Assembly (NCBI GenBank): GCA_963973795.1
Contig: CAXBAF010000003.1
Location: forward strand, 1 to 64,000
Direction: 5' to 3'
Source: UBA1926 sp002337215
Lineage (GTDB): Bacteria; Planctomycetota; Phycisphaerae; Phycisphaerales; UBA1924
DNA length: 64,000 nt
The translations under genes and the position numbers were made by a program. The notes under the pieces were generated by a model. The model saw nothing but the letters and a program-made list of their open reading frames with translations. It did not search any database and was not told where the DNA came from. Numbering within the stretch: the stretch's first letter is position 1; every line of letters starts with the position of its first letter. This document shows positions 51,967 to 62,476 of this stretch, piece after piece.

Positions 51967-54708
51967 TTGCACACGCCTGATAGAAGAATCGAGCACGCAA
52001 GGAGCCCGGTTGCGCGGAGACACCCGAAGTCGACGCGATCGGGCGTTGTGCTGCTGTGCGTCGTCGTCGGAACCGCGTTTCTCGCGTTCGGTGCCCGGAC
52101 CATCGCCGAGGGCCGCGCGGGCGATCATGAGATCGTGGTCGGCGGGTTGCTTGGTGTCCTGGGTATCGCCGTGCTCCTCATCGGGATGCTCTCGTTCGCC
52201 CTGTTGCGTTCGTCGTTTGTAACGCGCAGGGCCTCCGACACGCTCTCGGCCAGGCTCCGAATCGCGAGCGACAACGCGGGGATCGGCTTCTGGGATCGCG
52301 ACCTGCGCACGGGCCGGCTCGAGTGGGACGCGACGATGCACCGGATCTACGGGACCGATCCCGCGATCACCACGCCGTCGTCTGAGCTCTGGACCGGGAT
52401 TGTCCATCCCGACGACATCGAGCAAACCAACAAGCTGTTCAACGACGCGGTCAAGGGATTGGGGAACTTCGAGACGACCTTCCGGATCGTGCGCCCGGAC
52501 GGTGCCATTCGCGATGTGCGCACGTCCGCGACCGTGGTCCGGAACGAGTCGGGAATCGCCGAACGCGTCGTCGGCGCGAACTGGGATGTTACCGACCAGG
52601 CGGAGACCGAGCGTCGGCTCGAGAACACGGCGACCCGTCTCTCGCTCGCGATGCAGGCCGCCCGTATCGGGCTCTGGGATGTTCGCCTCCCGCCCGACAG
52701 CGACCGTCTCGAGACCCAGCAGGCGACCTGCGACGAGATGCTGCACAAAATGCTCGGCTACGACCCGGGCGAGCTCAACTCACCGAACACGCAGTGGCAC
52801 GCGCTGTGCCATCCGGATGATCTCGACGAGATGCGCGACAGGTGCCGGGGGTACCTCCGGGGTGAAGACGCCGGCTACCGGTGGGACTATCGCGTGCGCG
52901 CGAAGTGGGGGGACTGGGTCTGGATCCACGATGCCGGCAAGGTCGTCGAGCGCGATTCGATGGGACGCCCCACGCGGATGGTCGGCGTGCGGATGCTCGT
53001 CGATGAGCAGAAACGAAGCGAGACCGCGCTGCGGTCCGTGGTGTGCATGAACCGGAACGACGGCGAGGACGCGCTCGAAGGAATGGCGCGATCGCTCGCC
53101 GAGGCGTTCGATGTCATGTTCGTCGGGATCGCACGTTACTCCGATGAATCCGGCACACGGCGAGCAGACCTCATCGGCGGCTGGCACCGCGGCGAGCCCG
53201 CCGAACCCGTGACGTACGACCTCGCCGGGACGCCCTGCGAGATCGCATCAGAGCAGGACTTCTGCATCTTCAACACCGGGGTGTGCGATCGGTTCCCCGC
53301 CGATGCCATGCTCGATGAGATCGGCGCGGACTCGTACGCGGGTGCGACGATCGTCAGCAGCGACGGCACACCGCTGGGTGTGCTGCATGTTGTCGATGAC
53401 AAACCGCTTCACGATCACTTCGACTACGAGGCGGTGCTCACGGTCTTCGCGGCTTGGGCCGCGACGGAATTCGAGCGGATGGAACTCGAGTCCACGCTGC
53501 GCAAGGCGAGGGACGAGGCGGAGCGCACGAGCGAGTTCAAGAGCACCCTGGTGGCGAACGTGAGCCACGAGATCCGCACCCCGTTGTCCGCGATGATCGG
53601 CTACGCCGAGCTGCTCTCCGAGAACGCGGACCGCAGCCCCCAGGCGGTCGCGGACTTCGCGTCAACGATCGCGCGGAACGGCGCGCAGCTGCTGGCGCTC
53701 GTGAACGACCTGCTCGATTGCTCCAAGATCGGGGCGGGTCTGATGAGCATCGAGCAGGTCCCGGCGTCGCCCGGTGAGATCGCGAGCGACGCGATCGAGT
53801 TGCTCGGCCACCGCGCGGTCGCCAAGGGCATCGCGCTCGAGGTCCGGTGCGAGTCTCCGATCCCCTCGCTGGTCATCTCCGATCCCGCGCGGATGAGGCA
53901 GATCATCGTGAACCTGGTCGGCAACGCCGTGAAGTTCACCGAATCCGGAACGGTGACCCTCGGCGTCGGGTACGACAACGACGCGCAGACACTCCGCTTC
54001 GTGATCGAAGACACCGGCATCGGTATCGACCCGGAGGCGATGGGGTCGCTGTTCGCGCCCTTCAGGCAAGCGGAAGCGTCCACGACTCGACGGTTCGGCG
54101 GCACCGGGCTCGGGCTGAGCATCAGCCGCGACCTTGCACATCTGCTGGGCGGCGAGATCACCGTCGAGAGCGAGCGGGGCGTGGGGAGTGTGTTCACGGT
54201 GTCGCTGAACGCGCCGCCCGCCGAGGGCGCGATCATCCAGAACCCCGAGGCCTTCTTCGCGGCCTGCGCCGGGGTTCGCCCACGGATTTCCGAGATCGGG
54301 CCGGTCCGCCCGGCGATGCACGGCGTCAACGTCATGCTGGTCGAAGACAGCCGCGACAATCGCCGACTGCTGTCATTCCACCTGCAGCGCGCCGGGGCCC
54401 GCGTCGTCGAAGCGGGGACGGGGGCCGAGGCGCTGTGCCTGATCGCCGAGCGTCCCGATGTGGACCTGATCGTCACCGATCTTCAGATGCCGGTGCTCGA
54501 TGGGTACGCCTTGGTCGAAGAACTCCGCGCAACCGGCAACCGGACGCCGATCATCGCGTTGACGGCGAACGCGTCCCGGGAAGACGAGGCCCGCTGTCTT
54601 TCGGTTGGTTGCGATGCCTACGAGACCAAGCCGATCTCGCGCGAGCATCTGATCGGCGTCTGCCTCCGCGTTCTGGGGCGCGAGGAGGAGGGGTCAAGGG
54701 CGGCGTAG
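51967..54708 (+). CDS. Hybrid sensor histidine kinase/response regulator with PAS and GAF domains
   Basis: 913 residues. The start is TTG at 51967 with GGAGAG eight bases upstream; no better start is in frame before the first membrane segment. Two transmembrane helices (about 25-48 and 58-82), two PAS domains (about 95-215 and 220-340, FETTFRIVRPDGAIRDV and YRWDYRVRAKWGDWVWIHD), a GAF-like domain (about 365-515), HisKA with phospho-acceptor His534 in NVSHEIRTP, HATPase (NLVGNAVKF, DTGIGID, GTGLGLSI; about 640-755), and a receiver domain with Asp838 in VTDLQMP. Signal and output are unknown; no partner regulator is adjacent. Converges on the GH1 gene, 48 bases apart. Confidence 0.9.
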   Translation: MHTPDRRIEHARSPVARRHPKSTRSGVVLLCVVVGTAFLAFGARTIAEGRAGDHEIVVGGLLGVLGIAVLLIGMLSFALLRSSFVTRRASDTLSARLRIASDNAGIGFWDRDLRTGRLEWDATMHRIYGTDPAITTPSSELWTGIVHPDDIEQTNKLFNDAVKGLGNFETTFRIVRPDGAIRDVRTSATVVRNESGIAERVVGANWDVTDQAETERRLENTATRLSLAMQAARIGLWDVRLPPDSDRLETQQATCDEMLHKMLGYDPGELNSPNTQWHALCHPDDLDEMRDRCRGYLRGEDAGYRWDYRVRAKWGDWVWIHDAGKVVERDSMGRPTRMVGVRMLVDEQKRSETALRSVVCMNRNDGEDALEGMARSLAEAFDVMFVGIARYSDESGTRRADLIGGWHRGEPAEPVTYDLAGTPCEIASEQDFCIFNTGVCDRFPADAMLDEIGADSYAGATIVSSDGTPLGVLHVVDDKPLHDHFDYEAVLTVFAAWAATEFERMELESTLRKARDEAERTSEFKSTLVANVSHEIRTPLSAMIGYAELLSENADRSPQAVADFASTIARNGAQLLALVNDLLDCSKIGAGLMSIEQVPASPGEIASDAIELLGHRAVAKGIALEVRCESPIPSLVISDPARMRQIIVNLVGNAVKFTESGTVTLGVGYDNDAQTLRFVIEDTGIGIDPEAMGSLFAPFRQAEASTTRRFGGTGLGLSISRDLAHLLGGEITVESERGVGSVFTVSLNAPPAEGAIIQNPEAFFAACAGVRPRISEIGPVRPAMHGVNVMLVEDSRDNRRLLSFHLQRAGARVVEAGTGAEALCLIAERPDVDLIVTDLQMPVLDGYALVEELRATGNRTPIIALTANASREDEARCLSVGCDAYETKPISREHLIGVCLRVLGREEEGSRAA

Positions 54709-54756
54709 CGCACCGCGTGTGCAACCCGTGCGCGGGGCACGCTCATCCAGAGCCGG

Positions 54757-56121
54757 TCACGGCTGCGCGGCGATGCGGTCCTTGTACCAGCGGTACGAGT
54801 CTTTCGGCGTGCGCACGCCGGTCTCGAAGTCCACGTGGACGAGCCCGAAGCGTTTGGTGTAGCCGTACGCCCACTCGAAATTGTCCATGATCGACCAGTG
54901 GAAGTAACCGCGGACGTCCACGCCGTCGGCGATCGCGCGGGCGAGCTGGTCGAGGTGGCGATCGACGTAGTCGATGCGGGCCGGGTCGTGGACCGCGCCG
55001 TCCTTGGCGACCCAATCGGTGCTCGCGAGCCCGTTCTCGGTGATGTAGACCGGGAGCTTGTACCGCTCGGCGAGCAGCCTGGGACCCCAATAGAGCGCCT
55101 CGGGGGTGACGGGCCAGTCCATCATCGTGCGCGGGTGCCCGGGGCCGAACGGGAGGGCGATCGGCTCGCCGTCCGGGCCGGCCTTGACGCGCGTGCCCTG
55201 GTAGATGTTGACCCCGTAGAAATCGAGAGGCTGGCTGATGATCCTGAGCTCATCGTCGGTGTAGTCGGGGAGCTCGTCGATGACGGGGCCGTAGGACCGG
55301 TCGGGGTACTTGCCCAGGATGACCGGATCGGCGTAGAGGGCGTTTGAGAACGACCAGCCCTCGCCCTGGGCGCAGCGCTCGAACATGAACCGGCGGGTCG
55401 CCTCGATGTCGGCGGGTGAGTCGGTGTCGGGATAGCCCGTCACGCCGACGGGGGCCCAGCCGATCTTGTGGTCGTCGGCGTGCGCACGGATCCGGGCGAC
55501 CGCGTGCCCGTGGGCGACCAGCGAGCGGTGGAGGATCACCAGCACCTCGCGCCGCGGGAGCGTGAGCCCCGGCGCGTGCGCGCCCATCGAGTGGCCCAGC
55601 CCGACGAAGCACTGCGGCTCGTTGAGCGTCATCCAGTGCTTGACCCGGTCGCCCAGTTTGCTGACCACCGCCTCGGTGTAGTCGGCGAACCACTTGGCGC
55701 TGTCGGGGTTCATCCACCCGCCCCGCTCGTGGAGCACCTGCGGGAAATCCCAATGGAAAAGCGTCACCCAGGGGTCCACGCCGCGGGCGAGCAGCGCGTC
55801 GACCAGCCGGTCGTAATAGCCCAGCCCCTTGTCGCAGACCGCACCGTCGCCCGCCGGCATGACGCGGTTCCACGAGACGCTGAAGCGGTAGGCGCCCACG
55901 CCCAGATCACCGATCAGGGCCGCGTCCTCGTCAACCTTGTTGTAGGAGTCGCAGGCGGTCGCGCCCGTGTGCCCGTCGTTGACGAAGCCCGGGCGATCGC
56001 AGCAGACATCCCAGACGCTCGGCGTGCGCCCGTCGGCGTCCACGGCGCTCTCGATCTGATACGAGGACGAAGCGACACCCCACAGGAAGTCACTCGGGAA
56101 TCGGGGGGTCGATGAGGACAT
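54757..56121 (-). CDS. Glycoside hydrolase family 1 beta-glucosidase
   Basis: 454 residues, the usual GH1 length, no signal peptide, so intracellular. FPSDFLWGVASSSYQIESA near 8-26 is the N-terminal signature; acid/base Glu168 in TLNEPQ; nucleophile Glu362 in YITENGL; and the aglycone-site HWSIMDNFEWAYGYTKRFGL near 406-425. It should release glucose from beta-linked oligosaccharides brought in by the ABC transporter. It follows the MalK-like ATPase by 72 bases on the same strand, so the two are likely cotranscribed from the promoter region with the LacI operator. Confidence 0.93.
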   Translation of the reverse strand: MSSSTPRFPSDFLWGVASSSYQIESAVDADGRTPSVWDVCCDRPGFVNDGHTGATACDSYNKVDEDAALIGDLGVGAYRFSVSWNRVMPAGDGAVCDKGLGYYDRLVDALLARGVDPWVTLFHWDFPQVLHERGGWMNPDSAKWFADYTEAVVSKLGDRVKHWMTLNEPQCFVGLGHSMGAHAPGLTLPRREVLVILHRSLVAHGHAVARIRAHADDHKIGWAPVGVTGYPDTDSPADIEATRRFMFERCAQGEGWSFSNALYADPVILGKYPDRSYGPVIDELPDYTDDELRIISQPLDFYGVNIYQGTRVKAGPDGEPIALPFGPGHPRTMMDWPVTPEALYWGPRLLAERYKLPVYITENGLASTDWVAKDGAVHDPARIDYVDRHLDQLARAIADGVDVRGYFHWSIMDNFEWAYGYTKRFGLVHVDFETGVRTPKDSYRWYKDRIAAQP

Positions 56122-56193
56122 CGGGGCTCCGGCGTGTGGGGAATCGGGAAGAGGCGAGACGGTTTCGGGACGGCGTGCGTTCGGTGGAAGCAG

Positions 56194-57384
<1,191 letters not shown>

Positions 57385-57467
57385 CTTGCAGGGCCGGAAC
57401 AAAACCGGTGCGAGTCGAGATGAAACACATGGTAGCGACCGTTCGAATCGACTATATTATGACAAAG

Positions 57468-57482
57468 CCGTAACAGTTACGG
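57468..57482. promoter_or_regulatory. LacI-type operator between the ATPase and GH16 genes
   Basis: CCGTAAC-A-GTTACGG is a perfect 15-base palindrome. It lies beside the AT-rich ACTATATTAT stretch (57451-57460) that probably holds -10 elements for both divergent genes. Its core, GTAAC-N-GTTAC, recurs at 63749-63759 and, with one change, at 63614-63624 in the LacI promoter. Confidence 0.75.
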
Positions 57483-57626
57483 ACCGATGAGGTTGTAATT
57501 TGACGTTGAGGTCGTCGCCGGGGTCTGGTGTTCATCACCGGACGAGCGATGGCTTGACAGAAACCAGCGTCGCTGACTACGGGCCAAGGGACCCGCGGCG
57601 TGCGACAGAGAATAGAGAGGCACGGG

Positions 57627-59102
57627 ATGAAGCCGATCGATTATACTTGTCTGCTCGCCGCGGGGGGTCTCTTTGTCCCCGCGACCAACGCGCAGCCGAC
57701 ACTCGCCGACGAGGGGTACAGCCTCATCTGGCAAGACGAGTTCAGCGGTTCGGCCGTCGATGGCTCCAACTGGGAGTTCATGTACGGCACGGGTGCCCAG
57801 TTCGGCCTCAACGGCTGGGGCAACAACGAGCTGCAGTACTACACCGACCGCCCCGAGAACATCCGTGTCGAGAACGGCGAACTGCTGATCACCGCGCAGC
57901 GGGAGAACTACGGCGGACGCGACTACACGTCCGCTCGCATCCGGTCCTTCGGCCGGTTCTCGGCCCGCTACGGGCGCTTTGAAGCCCGCATCAAGCTCGC
58001 CGTGGGCGAGGGCCTCTGGCCCGCGTTCTGGATGATGCCCGAGAACAGCGTCTACGGCGGCTGGCCGCTCAGCGGCGAGATCGACATCATGGAGGCATCG
58101 CAGGACGCGTCGTATGTCTCCGGAGCGATCCACTTCGGCAGCGCCGGCAATCGCGTATTCCGCTCGAACGGGATCGGCGGCAGCTTCGGCAACGAGTTCC
58201 ATACCTACGCGGTCGAGTGGGAGCCCGACCGGATCCGCTGGTATCTCGACGACCAGCTCTTCATGGCACAGTTTGAGAACAACTGGTTCTCTGGGGCCGC
58301 GCCGTCGGACCCGAACGCGCCGTTCGACCAGCCCTTCCACCTGCTGCTGAACATGGCGGTCGGGGGCAACTTCGTGCCCAACCCGGACGCCGGCTCGCCG
58401 TTCCCCAAGACCATGGCGGTCGATTACGTCCGCGTCTATGAGCAGCTCCAGGTCCCGTTCAACGGGGAACCGGCTGACCTGACGCAGCGCGTCGAGGCCG
58501 AGGATTACGACCACGGCTATGCCGGCCAGTCGTACAGCGATACGTCGCTGTTCAACGAGGGCGGGGAGTACCGTCTCGAGAACGGCGTCGACATCGAGGT
58601 CAGCAGCGCGGGAGGGTACAACGTCGGGTTCCTCAGCCCCGGCGAGTGGATGGAGTACACCATCGAGATCCCGGAGACGGGCCGGTACCGGATCGACGCC
58701 AGCGTCGCGTCGCAATCGTCGGGCGGCTCATTCCGCCTGCTCTTCGACGGGACCGACTTCGGTGCCGACTTCATCGTCCCGAGCACCGGGGGCTGGCAGA
58801 ACTGGGTCACGACGACCGCCGAGATCGAGATCCCCGCGGGGGAATACGTGATGCGGTTCGAGAACACGAGCAGCACGGGTCAGGGCTTCAACGTCGACTG
58901 GTTCGGTGCCGAGCAGACGTCCGGCCCGTGCCTCGCCGACATCGCGCTCCCCCAGGGCGTGCTCGATCTCAGCGACATCTCCGTGTTCGCGAGCTCGTTC
59001 CAGAATCAGATCTTCCTGGCGGACCTCGCCGAGCCGTTCGGCGTCTATGACCTCGCCGACATCTCCGCGTTCGTCGAGTCGTTCACGAGCGGCTGCCCGT
59101 AA
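57627..59102 (+). CDS. Secreted GH16 beta-glucanase with CBM6 and GC-type dockerin
   Basis: The start at 57627 (MKPIDYTCLL) has GAGAGG seven bases upstream; 491 residues. Signal peptide about 1-22 (ending ATNAQ). GH16 domain (about 25-275) with WQDEFSG near 35, GWGNNELQYYT near 60, and the catalytic GEIDIMEAS with nucleophile Glu151 and acid/base Glu156, the beta-bulge pattern usual in laminarinases. A CBM6 (about 290-425: VEAEDYDHG, GGYNVGFLSPGEWMEYTIEIP, GFNVDWFG) can bind beta-glucan. The last ~58 residues are a two-repeat dockerin ending GCP. Probably an endo-beta-1,3-glucanase feeding the neighbouring importer. Confidence 0.93.
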   Translation: MKPIDYTCLLAAGGLFVPATNAQPTLADEGYSLIWQDEFSGSAVDGSNWEFMYGTGAQFGLNGWGNNELQYYTDRPENIRVENGELLITAQRENYGGRDYTSARIRSFGRFSARYGRFEARIKLAVGEGLWPAFWMMPENSVYGGWPLSGEIDIMEASQDASYVSGAIHFGSAGNRVFRSNGIGGSFGNEFHTYAVEWEPDRIRWYLDDQLFMAQFENNWFSGAAPSDPNAPFDQPFHLLLNMAVGGNFVPNPDAGSPFPKTMAVDYVRVYEQLQVPFNGEPADLTQRVEAEDYDHGYAGQSYSDTSLFNEGGEYRLENGVDIEVSSAGGYNVGFLSPGEWMEYTIEIPETGRYRIDASVASQSSGGSFRLLFDGTDFGADFIVPSTGGWQNWVTTTAEIEIPAGEYVMRFENTSSTGQGFNVDWFGAEQTSGPCLADIALPQGVLDLSDISVFASSFQNQIFLADLAEPFGVYDLADISAFVESFTSGCP

Positions 59103-59132
59103 CCGGGAGCCCGCAATCCACAGACTGATCAG

Positions 59133-59155
59133 GCCCGGCGCACGCCGGGCTTTTT
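59133..59155 (+). terminator. Intrinsic terminator of the GH16 gene
   Basis: GCCCGGC-GCAC-GCCGGGC followed by TTTTTCTTT, 31 bases after the stop. Confidence 0.85.
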
Positions 59156-59183
59156 CTTTGCCCGCCCGCCGAGCGACCCGGCG

Positions 59184-60071
59184 TTACCCCTTCACCGCGC
59201 CCGCGGTCAGCCCCGCGATGAAATCGCGTTGCAGCAGCATGAACAGGATCATGACGGGCGCGACCGATACGAGCGTCGCCGCCATCTGCAGGCCGTAGTC
59301 CTGGTAGTAGTTGCCCTTGAGCTGCGCGATCGCGACCGCGAGCGGGTACTTCTCGGGCGATTGGAGCACGACCTGCGGCCCGATGAAGTTGTTCCACCAC
59401 GCGAGGAACGTGATGAGCATGAACGCGCCGACCATGGGCCGGAGCAGGGGGAGCACGATCGTCGCGAACGCGCGGAGCTCGCCGCACCCGTCGATGCGTG
59501 CCGCCTCGAGCAGCTCACGCGGCACGGACTGCACCGTTGCCTGCCGGAACAGGAAGACTCCGAACGCGGGGGCGAACGCCGGGAGCAGCAGGCCCCAGTA
59601 CGTGTCGAGCAGTCCGAGGTGGTAGAGCAGCTCGTACGTCGGCGCGAGCAGCAGGGGGGGCGGGATGATCAGCGCGCCGAGCACGAGCGCCGTGATCAGC
59701 CCCTTGCCCCGGAACTCGAACCGCGCGAGGGCGTAGCCCCCCGCGGCGCAACAGAGCGTCGCGCCCACCGCGGCGACCGAGGCGAGGAACACGGAGTTGA
59801 TCAGCGCGAGCCCGAGCCTGGCTTCCCTGAAGAGCGTGACGAAGTTGACGACCGTGAGGCGGTCCCACGCGACGCCGAAGAACCCGTCGCCCGACGGAAG
59901 GAACAGCGACCCGCCCTGATCGGCGAGCGATTTGAACGACGTCGTGACCATCCAGACCATCGGCACGAGCGTGACCATCGCGAGCGTGAGCAGCACGGCG
60001 TGCAGCGCGAGCGACCGCGGGCGCGGCCTGGGCAGGGGGCTGAGCAGCGCGCGGAAGACTCTTCGCGTCAT
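59184..60071 (-). CDS. Carbohydrate ABC transporter permease (MalG type)
   Basis: 295 residues from the ATG at 60071, which overlaps the stop of the upstream permease gene as ATGA and so fixes the start; the open frame upstream is only a shadow of that gene. Six membrane segments, and the EAA loop LLEAARIDGCGELRAFATIVLPLLRP (about 190-215; key residues Glu-Ala-Ala, Asp-Gly) that docks on the ATPase. C terminus ends DFIAGLTAGAVKG, typical of MalG-type sugar permeases. Last gene of the lacI-binding protein-permease-permease operon. Confidence 0.92.
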   Translation of the reverse strand: MTRRVFRALLSPLPRPRPRSLALHAVLLTLAMVTLVPMVWMVTTSFKSLADQGGSLFLPSGDGFFGVAWDRLTVVNFVTLFREARLGLALINSVFLASVAAVGATLCCAAGGYALARFEFRGKGLITALVLGALIIPPPLLLAPTYELLYHLGLLDTYWGLLLPAFAPAFGVFLFRQATVQSVPRELLEAARIDGCGELRAFATIVLPLLRPMVGAFMLITFLAWWNNFIGPQVVLQSPEKYPLAVAIAQLKGNYYQDYGLQMAATLVSVAPVMILFMLLQRDFIAGLTAGAVKG

Positions 60072-60952
60072 GCCGTCCCCCTGCGTTGCAGCGCGAGCTG
60101 GCTGAGCCCGACCGTGAAGAGGAAGACCGCGATGAGCCACCCGATCGCGCTCGCGTAGCCCAGGTCGCCCACCTCGAAGGCCTGCTGGTAGAGGTACATC
60201 ACGAGCGTGAGCGCGCGGTTCTCGGGGCCGGCACCGCCGTAAGGGGTCTGCCCGAAGATGATGAACGGGAGCTCGAAGAGCTGGACGCTGCCGATGATCG
60301 AGAGCAGCACGACGAACGTCCCCACGGGCCGGATCGCGGGGAGCGTGACGTGCCAGAACCGCTGGGTCGCGTTGGCGCCGTCGATGCGTGCGGCCTCGGT
60401 GAGCGAGCGGTCCACGTTCTGGAGGGCCGCGAGGAAGTAGATCATGTTGAACCCGACGTACATCCACAGCGCGGTGATGATGAGCATCGGGAGGACGTGG
60501 ACCTGGAGCCAGGAGAAATCGGGGTCGAACCCGAAGGCCCGGTGCAGCAGGCTGTTCACCAGCCCGGTCTTCTTCTCGAACATCAGCGAGGCGAGCATCC
60601 CGCTGAACACGAGCCCGACGAGCTGCGGGCTGAAGAAGATCAGCCGGTAGAGCGCCCTGCCCCGGAGCCCCGGCCTGTTGAGCGCGAGCGCCAGCAGCAG
60701 CGCGAGCGGGAGCTGCACGAAGACCGAGCCCGCGGTGAAGATCAGCGTGTTCCGCGCCGCCTTCCAGAACAGCGGGTCGCTCAGCAGCATCCGGAAGTTC
60801 TCGAGCCCGACCGAGGCGCCGGCGCCCGGGCCGAACGTGCGCTCGGTCGAGAGCAGCAGCGACCGCGCGAGCGGGTAGGCGAGGAAGACCGCGAAGGTAA
60901 CGAGAAAGGGCGAGAGCAGGATGTAGGGCGTCGCCCTGTTCCGTGAGCGCAT
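60068..60952 (-). CDS. Carbohydrate ABC transporter permease (MalF type)
   Basis: 294 residues with six membrane segments. N-terminal ATPYILLSPFLVTFAVFLAYPL helix near 7-28, then the EAA loop SLTEAARIDGANATQRFWHVTLP near 187-209 with the conserved Glu-Ala-Ala-x-Asp-Gly. It forms the heterodimeric channel with the downstream permease. The start lies two bases after the stop of the solute-binding-protein gene. Shorter than E. coli MalF, lacking the large periplasmic loop, as in most oligosaccharide importers. Confidence 0.92.
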   Translation of the reverse strand: MRSRNRATPYILLSPFLVTFAVFLAYPLARSLLLSTERTFGPGAGASVGLENFRMLLSDPLFWKAARNTLIFTAGSVFVQLPLALLLALALNRPGLRGRALYRLIFFSPQLVGLVFSGMLASLMFEKKTGLVNSLLHRAFGFDPDFSWLQVHVLPMLIITALWMYVGFNMIYFLAALQNVDRSLTEAARIDGANATQRFWHVTLPAIRPVGTFVVLLSIIGSVQLFELPFIIFGQTPYGGAGPENRALTLVMYLYQQAFEVGDLGYASAIGWLIAVFLFTVGLSQLALQRRGTA

Positions 60953-60954
60953 GA

Positions 60955-62445
60955 TCAGTTGTCACCCTCCGGATTCAGGGGGCGAATTTCGGTTTCCGGG
61001 GCTTGGGGGGCGGGTGGGGCTCCCGGGGGTGCCGGGGCCCCGCTCGGAACGGGGTCCCCGGGACCATCGCGGAAGACCGCCGTCCGCGCCATCTGTCTCG
61101 CGACCTCCGCGTGCGCCCGCTCGAGGCTCGCCATCGCGATGGGAAGCAGGTCGTCGGGCGTGTGCACGCCGCGCTGCTGGGCGGTGCGCAGCGTGCGCAT
61201 GCCCGCGTCCCCGAGCCGTTCGATGGCGCGGCGTGCGTACGGCGACGACGAGCGGGGCGGGATGTGCGGCGCGAGCTCGATGTACATCCGCCCCTTCGCC
61301 TGCCCGCCGAAGTACGGATCGGGCTCGTCGTACACCGGGTCGGCCCAGTGGGCGCGCACCGGTGTGATGATGTCGCCCGTCCGGTACAGCTCGCGGGCGA
61401 GCTCGTCGGAGAAGTAGAGATACTTCGCGAACGCCCAGCACGCCTCGAAGTCGGGCGCGGTCTTGGGGATCGCGAGCATCGTCCCGCCCCAGACGCTCGT
61501 CCGCCGGCCGCCCGGCTCCCACGCGGGCAGCGGCATCAGCCGCATCTTCCCGCTCAGCGACGCGACCTCCTTGTTCCAGACGTCGCACATCCAGTCCGGG
61601 AAGAAGTAGCAGACCGCGTACCCGTCTTCCTTGAGCTTGTTGCCCGACATCGAGAAATCGGGCACCTCGCACGCGATCCGGTCCGGCCCGACGCACCACG
61701 AGACCATCCTCGCGAGAAGCCTCGCGTTCGTCTCGGTCGCGAGCGTGAGCGCCCCCGTCTCGTCGAACAGCTGGCCCCCGCCCTGGAGCAGCAGCAGATC
61801 GACCTTGTCGAGATCGGTCGGCCAGAACGCGAGTGGGTAGCGGTCGATGTCGCCGTCCCCGTCGAGGTCGGCCCGCAATGGCGCGAGCGTGCGCGCGAAG
61901 TCATCCCATGTCTCGATCGCCTCGAACGCTGCGGTGTCCACCCCCGAGGCCTCGATGAGGTCGCGGCGGTACCCGAGCATGACGGGGTGCACGTCGTGGG
62001 GGATGCCGAAGATGTGGCCGTCCCGAGTCCACGGGCCGAACGACGCGGGGTTGACCGCGTCGATCAGCCCCTCGGCGCGCAGCCGGTCGGTCAGGTCGGT
62101 GAACCCCACGCTCTCGATGGGCCCGGTGAACGCCCGGCCCGCGATGCCGCGCTCGACCTCGATGAGATCGGCGGTCGGCACCCCGGCAAAGAAGCCCCCG
62201 AGCATCCGCTGCTCGACCACCGCGAGCGCGAGCTGCTGCATCGACACGTCGGGATCGGTCCGCTCGTTGCGTTCCGCGATCAGCGGGCGGTACATCTCGG
62301 CGTGCGGCTTGGCGAAGGTCCAGAAGACCAATCCCTCGGCCTCGTCCGCCTCGGAGCGCACCGCGACCAGCACGCTCGAAACGCATGCGAGCCCAAGGAC
62401 GATCCAGACTCCGAGCGAGCGGTTCCGCACGCCGCGAATATACAC
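60955..62445 (-). CDS. Extracellular solute-binding protein of a sugar ABC transporter
   Basis: 496 residues. The N terminus is a hydrophobic export signal (VWIVLGLACVSSVLVAV, about 13-29); no clean lipobox is seen, so it may stay anchored by an uncleaved helix or be released. Family-1 sugar-binding features: LVFWTFAKPHAEMY near 38, GIPHDVHPVMLGYRRDLIEASG near 146-167 (dashed here as GIPHDVHPV and YRRDLIEASG), an Asp-rich DLDGDGDIDRYPLAF loop near 193, and GGTMLAIPKTAPDFEACWAFAKYL near 315-338. The last ~35 residues are Pro/Ala-rich and unusual. It should capture beta-glucan oligosaccharides, judging from GH16 and GH1 nearby. 31 bases after lacI. Confidence 0.9.
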   Translation of the reverse strand: MYIRGVRNRSLGVWIVLGLACVSSVLVAVRSEADEAEGLVFWTFAKPHAEMYRPLIAERNERTDPDVSMQQLALAVVEQRMLGGFFAGVPTADLIEVERGIAGRAFTGPIESVGFTDLTDRLRAEGLIDAVNPASFGPWTRDGHIFGIPHDVHPVMLGYRRDLIEASGVDTAAFEAIETWDDFARTLAPLRADLDGDGDIDRYPLAFWPTDLDKVDLLLLQGGGQLFDETGALTLATETNARLLARMVSWCVGPDRIACEVPDFSMSGNKLKEDGYAVCYFFPDWMCDVWNKEVASLSGKMRLMPLPAWEPGGRRTSVWGGTMLAIPKTAPDFEACWAFAKYLYFSDELARELYRTGDIITPVRAHWADPVYDEPDPYFGGQAKGRMYIELAPHIPPRSSSPYARRAIERLGDAGMRTLRTAQQRGVHTPDDLLPIAMASLERAHAEVARQMARTAVFRDGPGDPVPSGAPAPPGAPPAPQAPETEIRPLNPEGDN

Positions 62446-62476
62446 GCGACTCCCCTTCTCACGCCGAGCCGAGTGC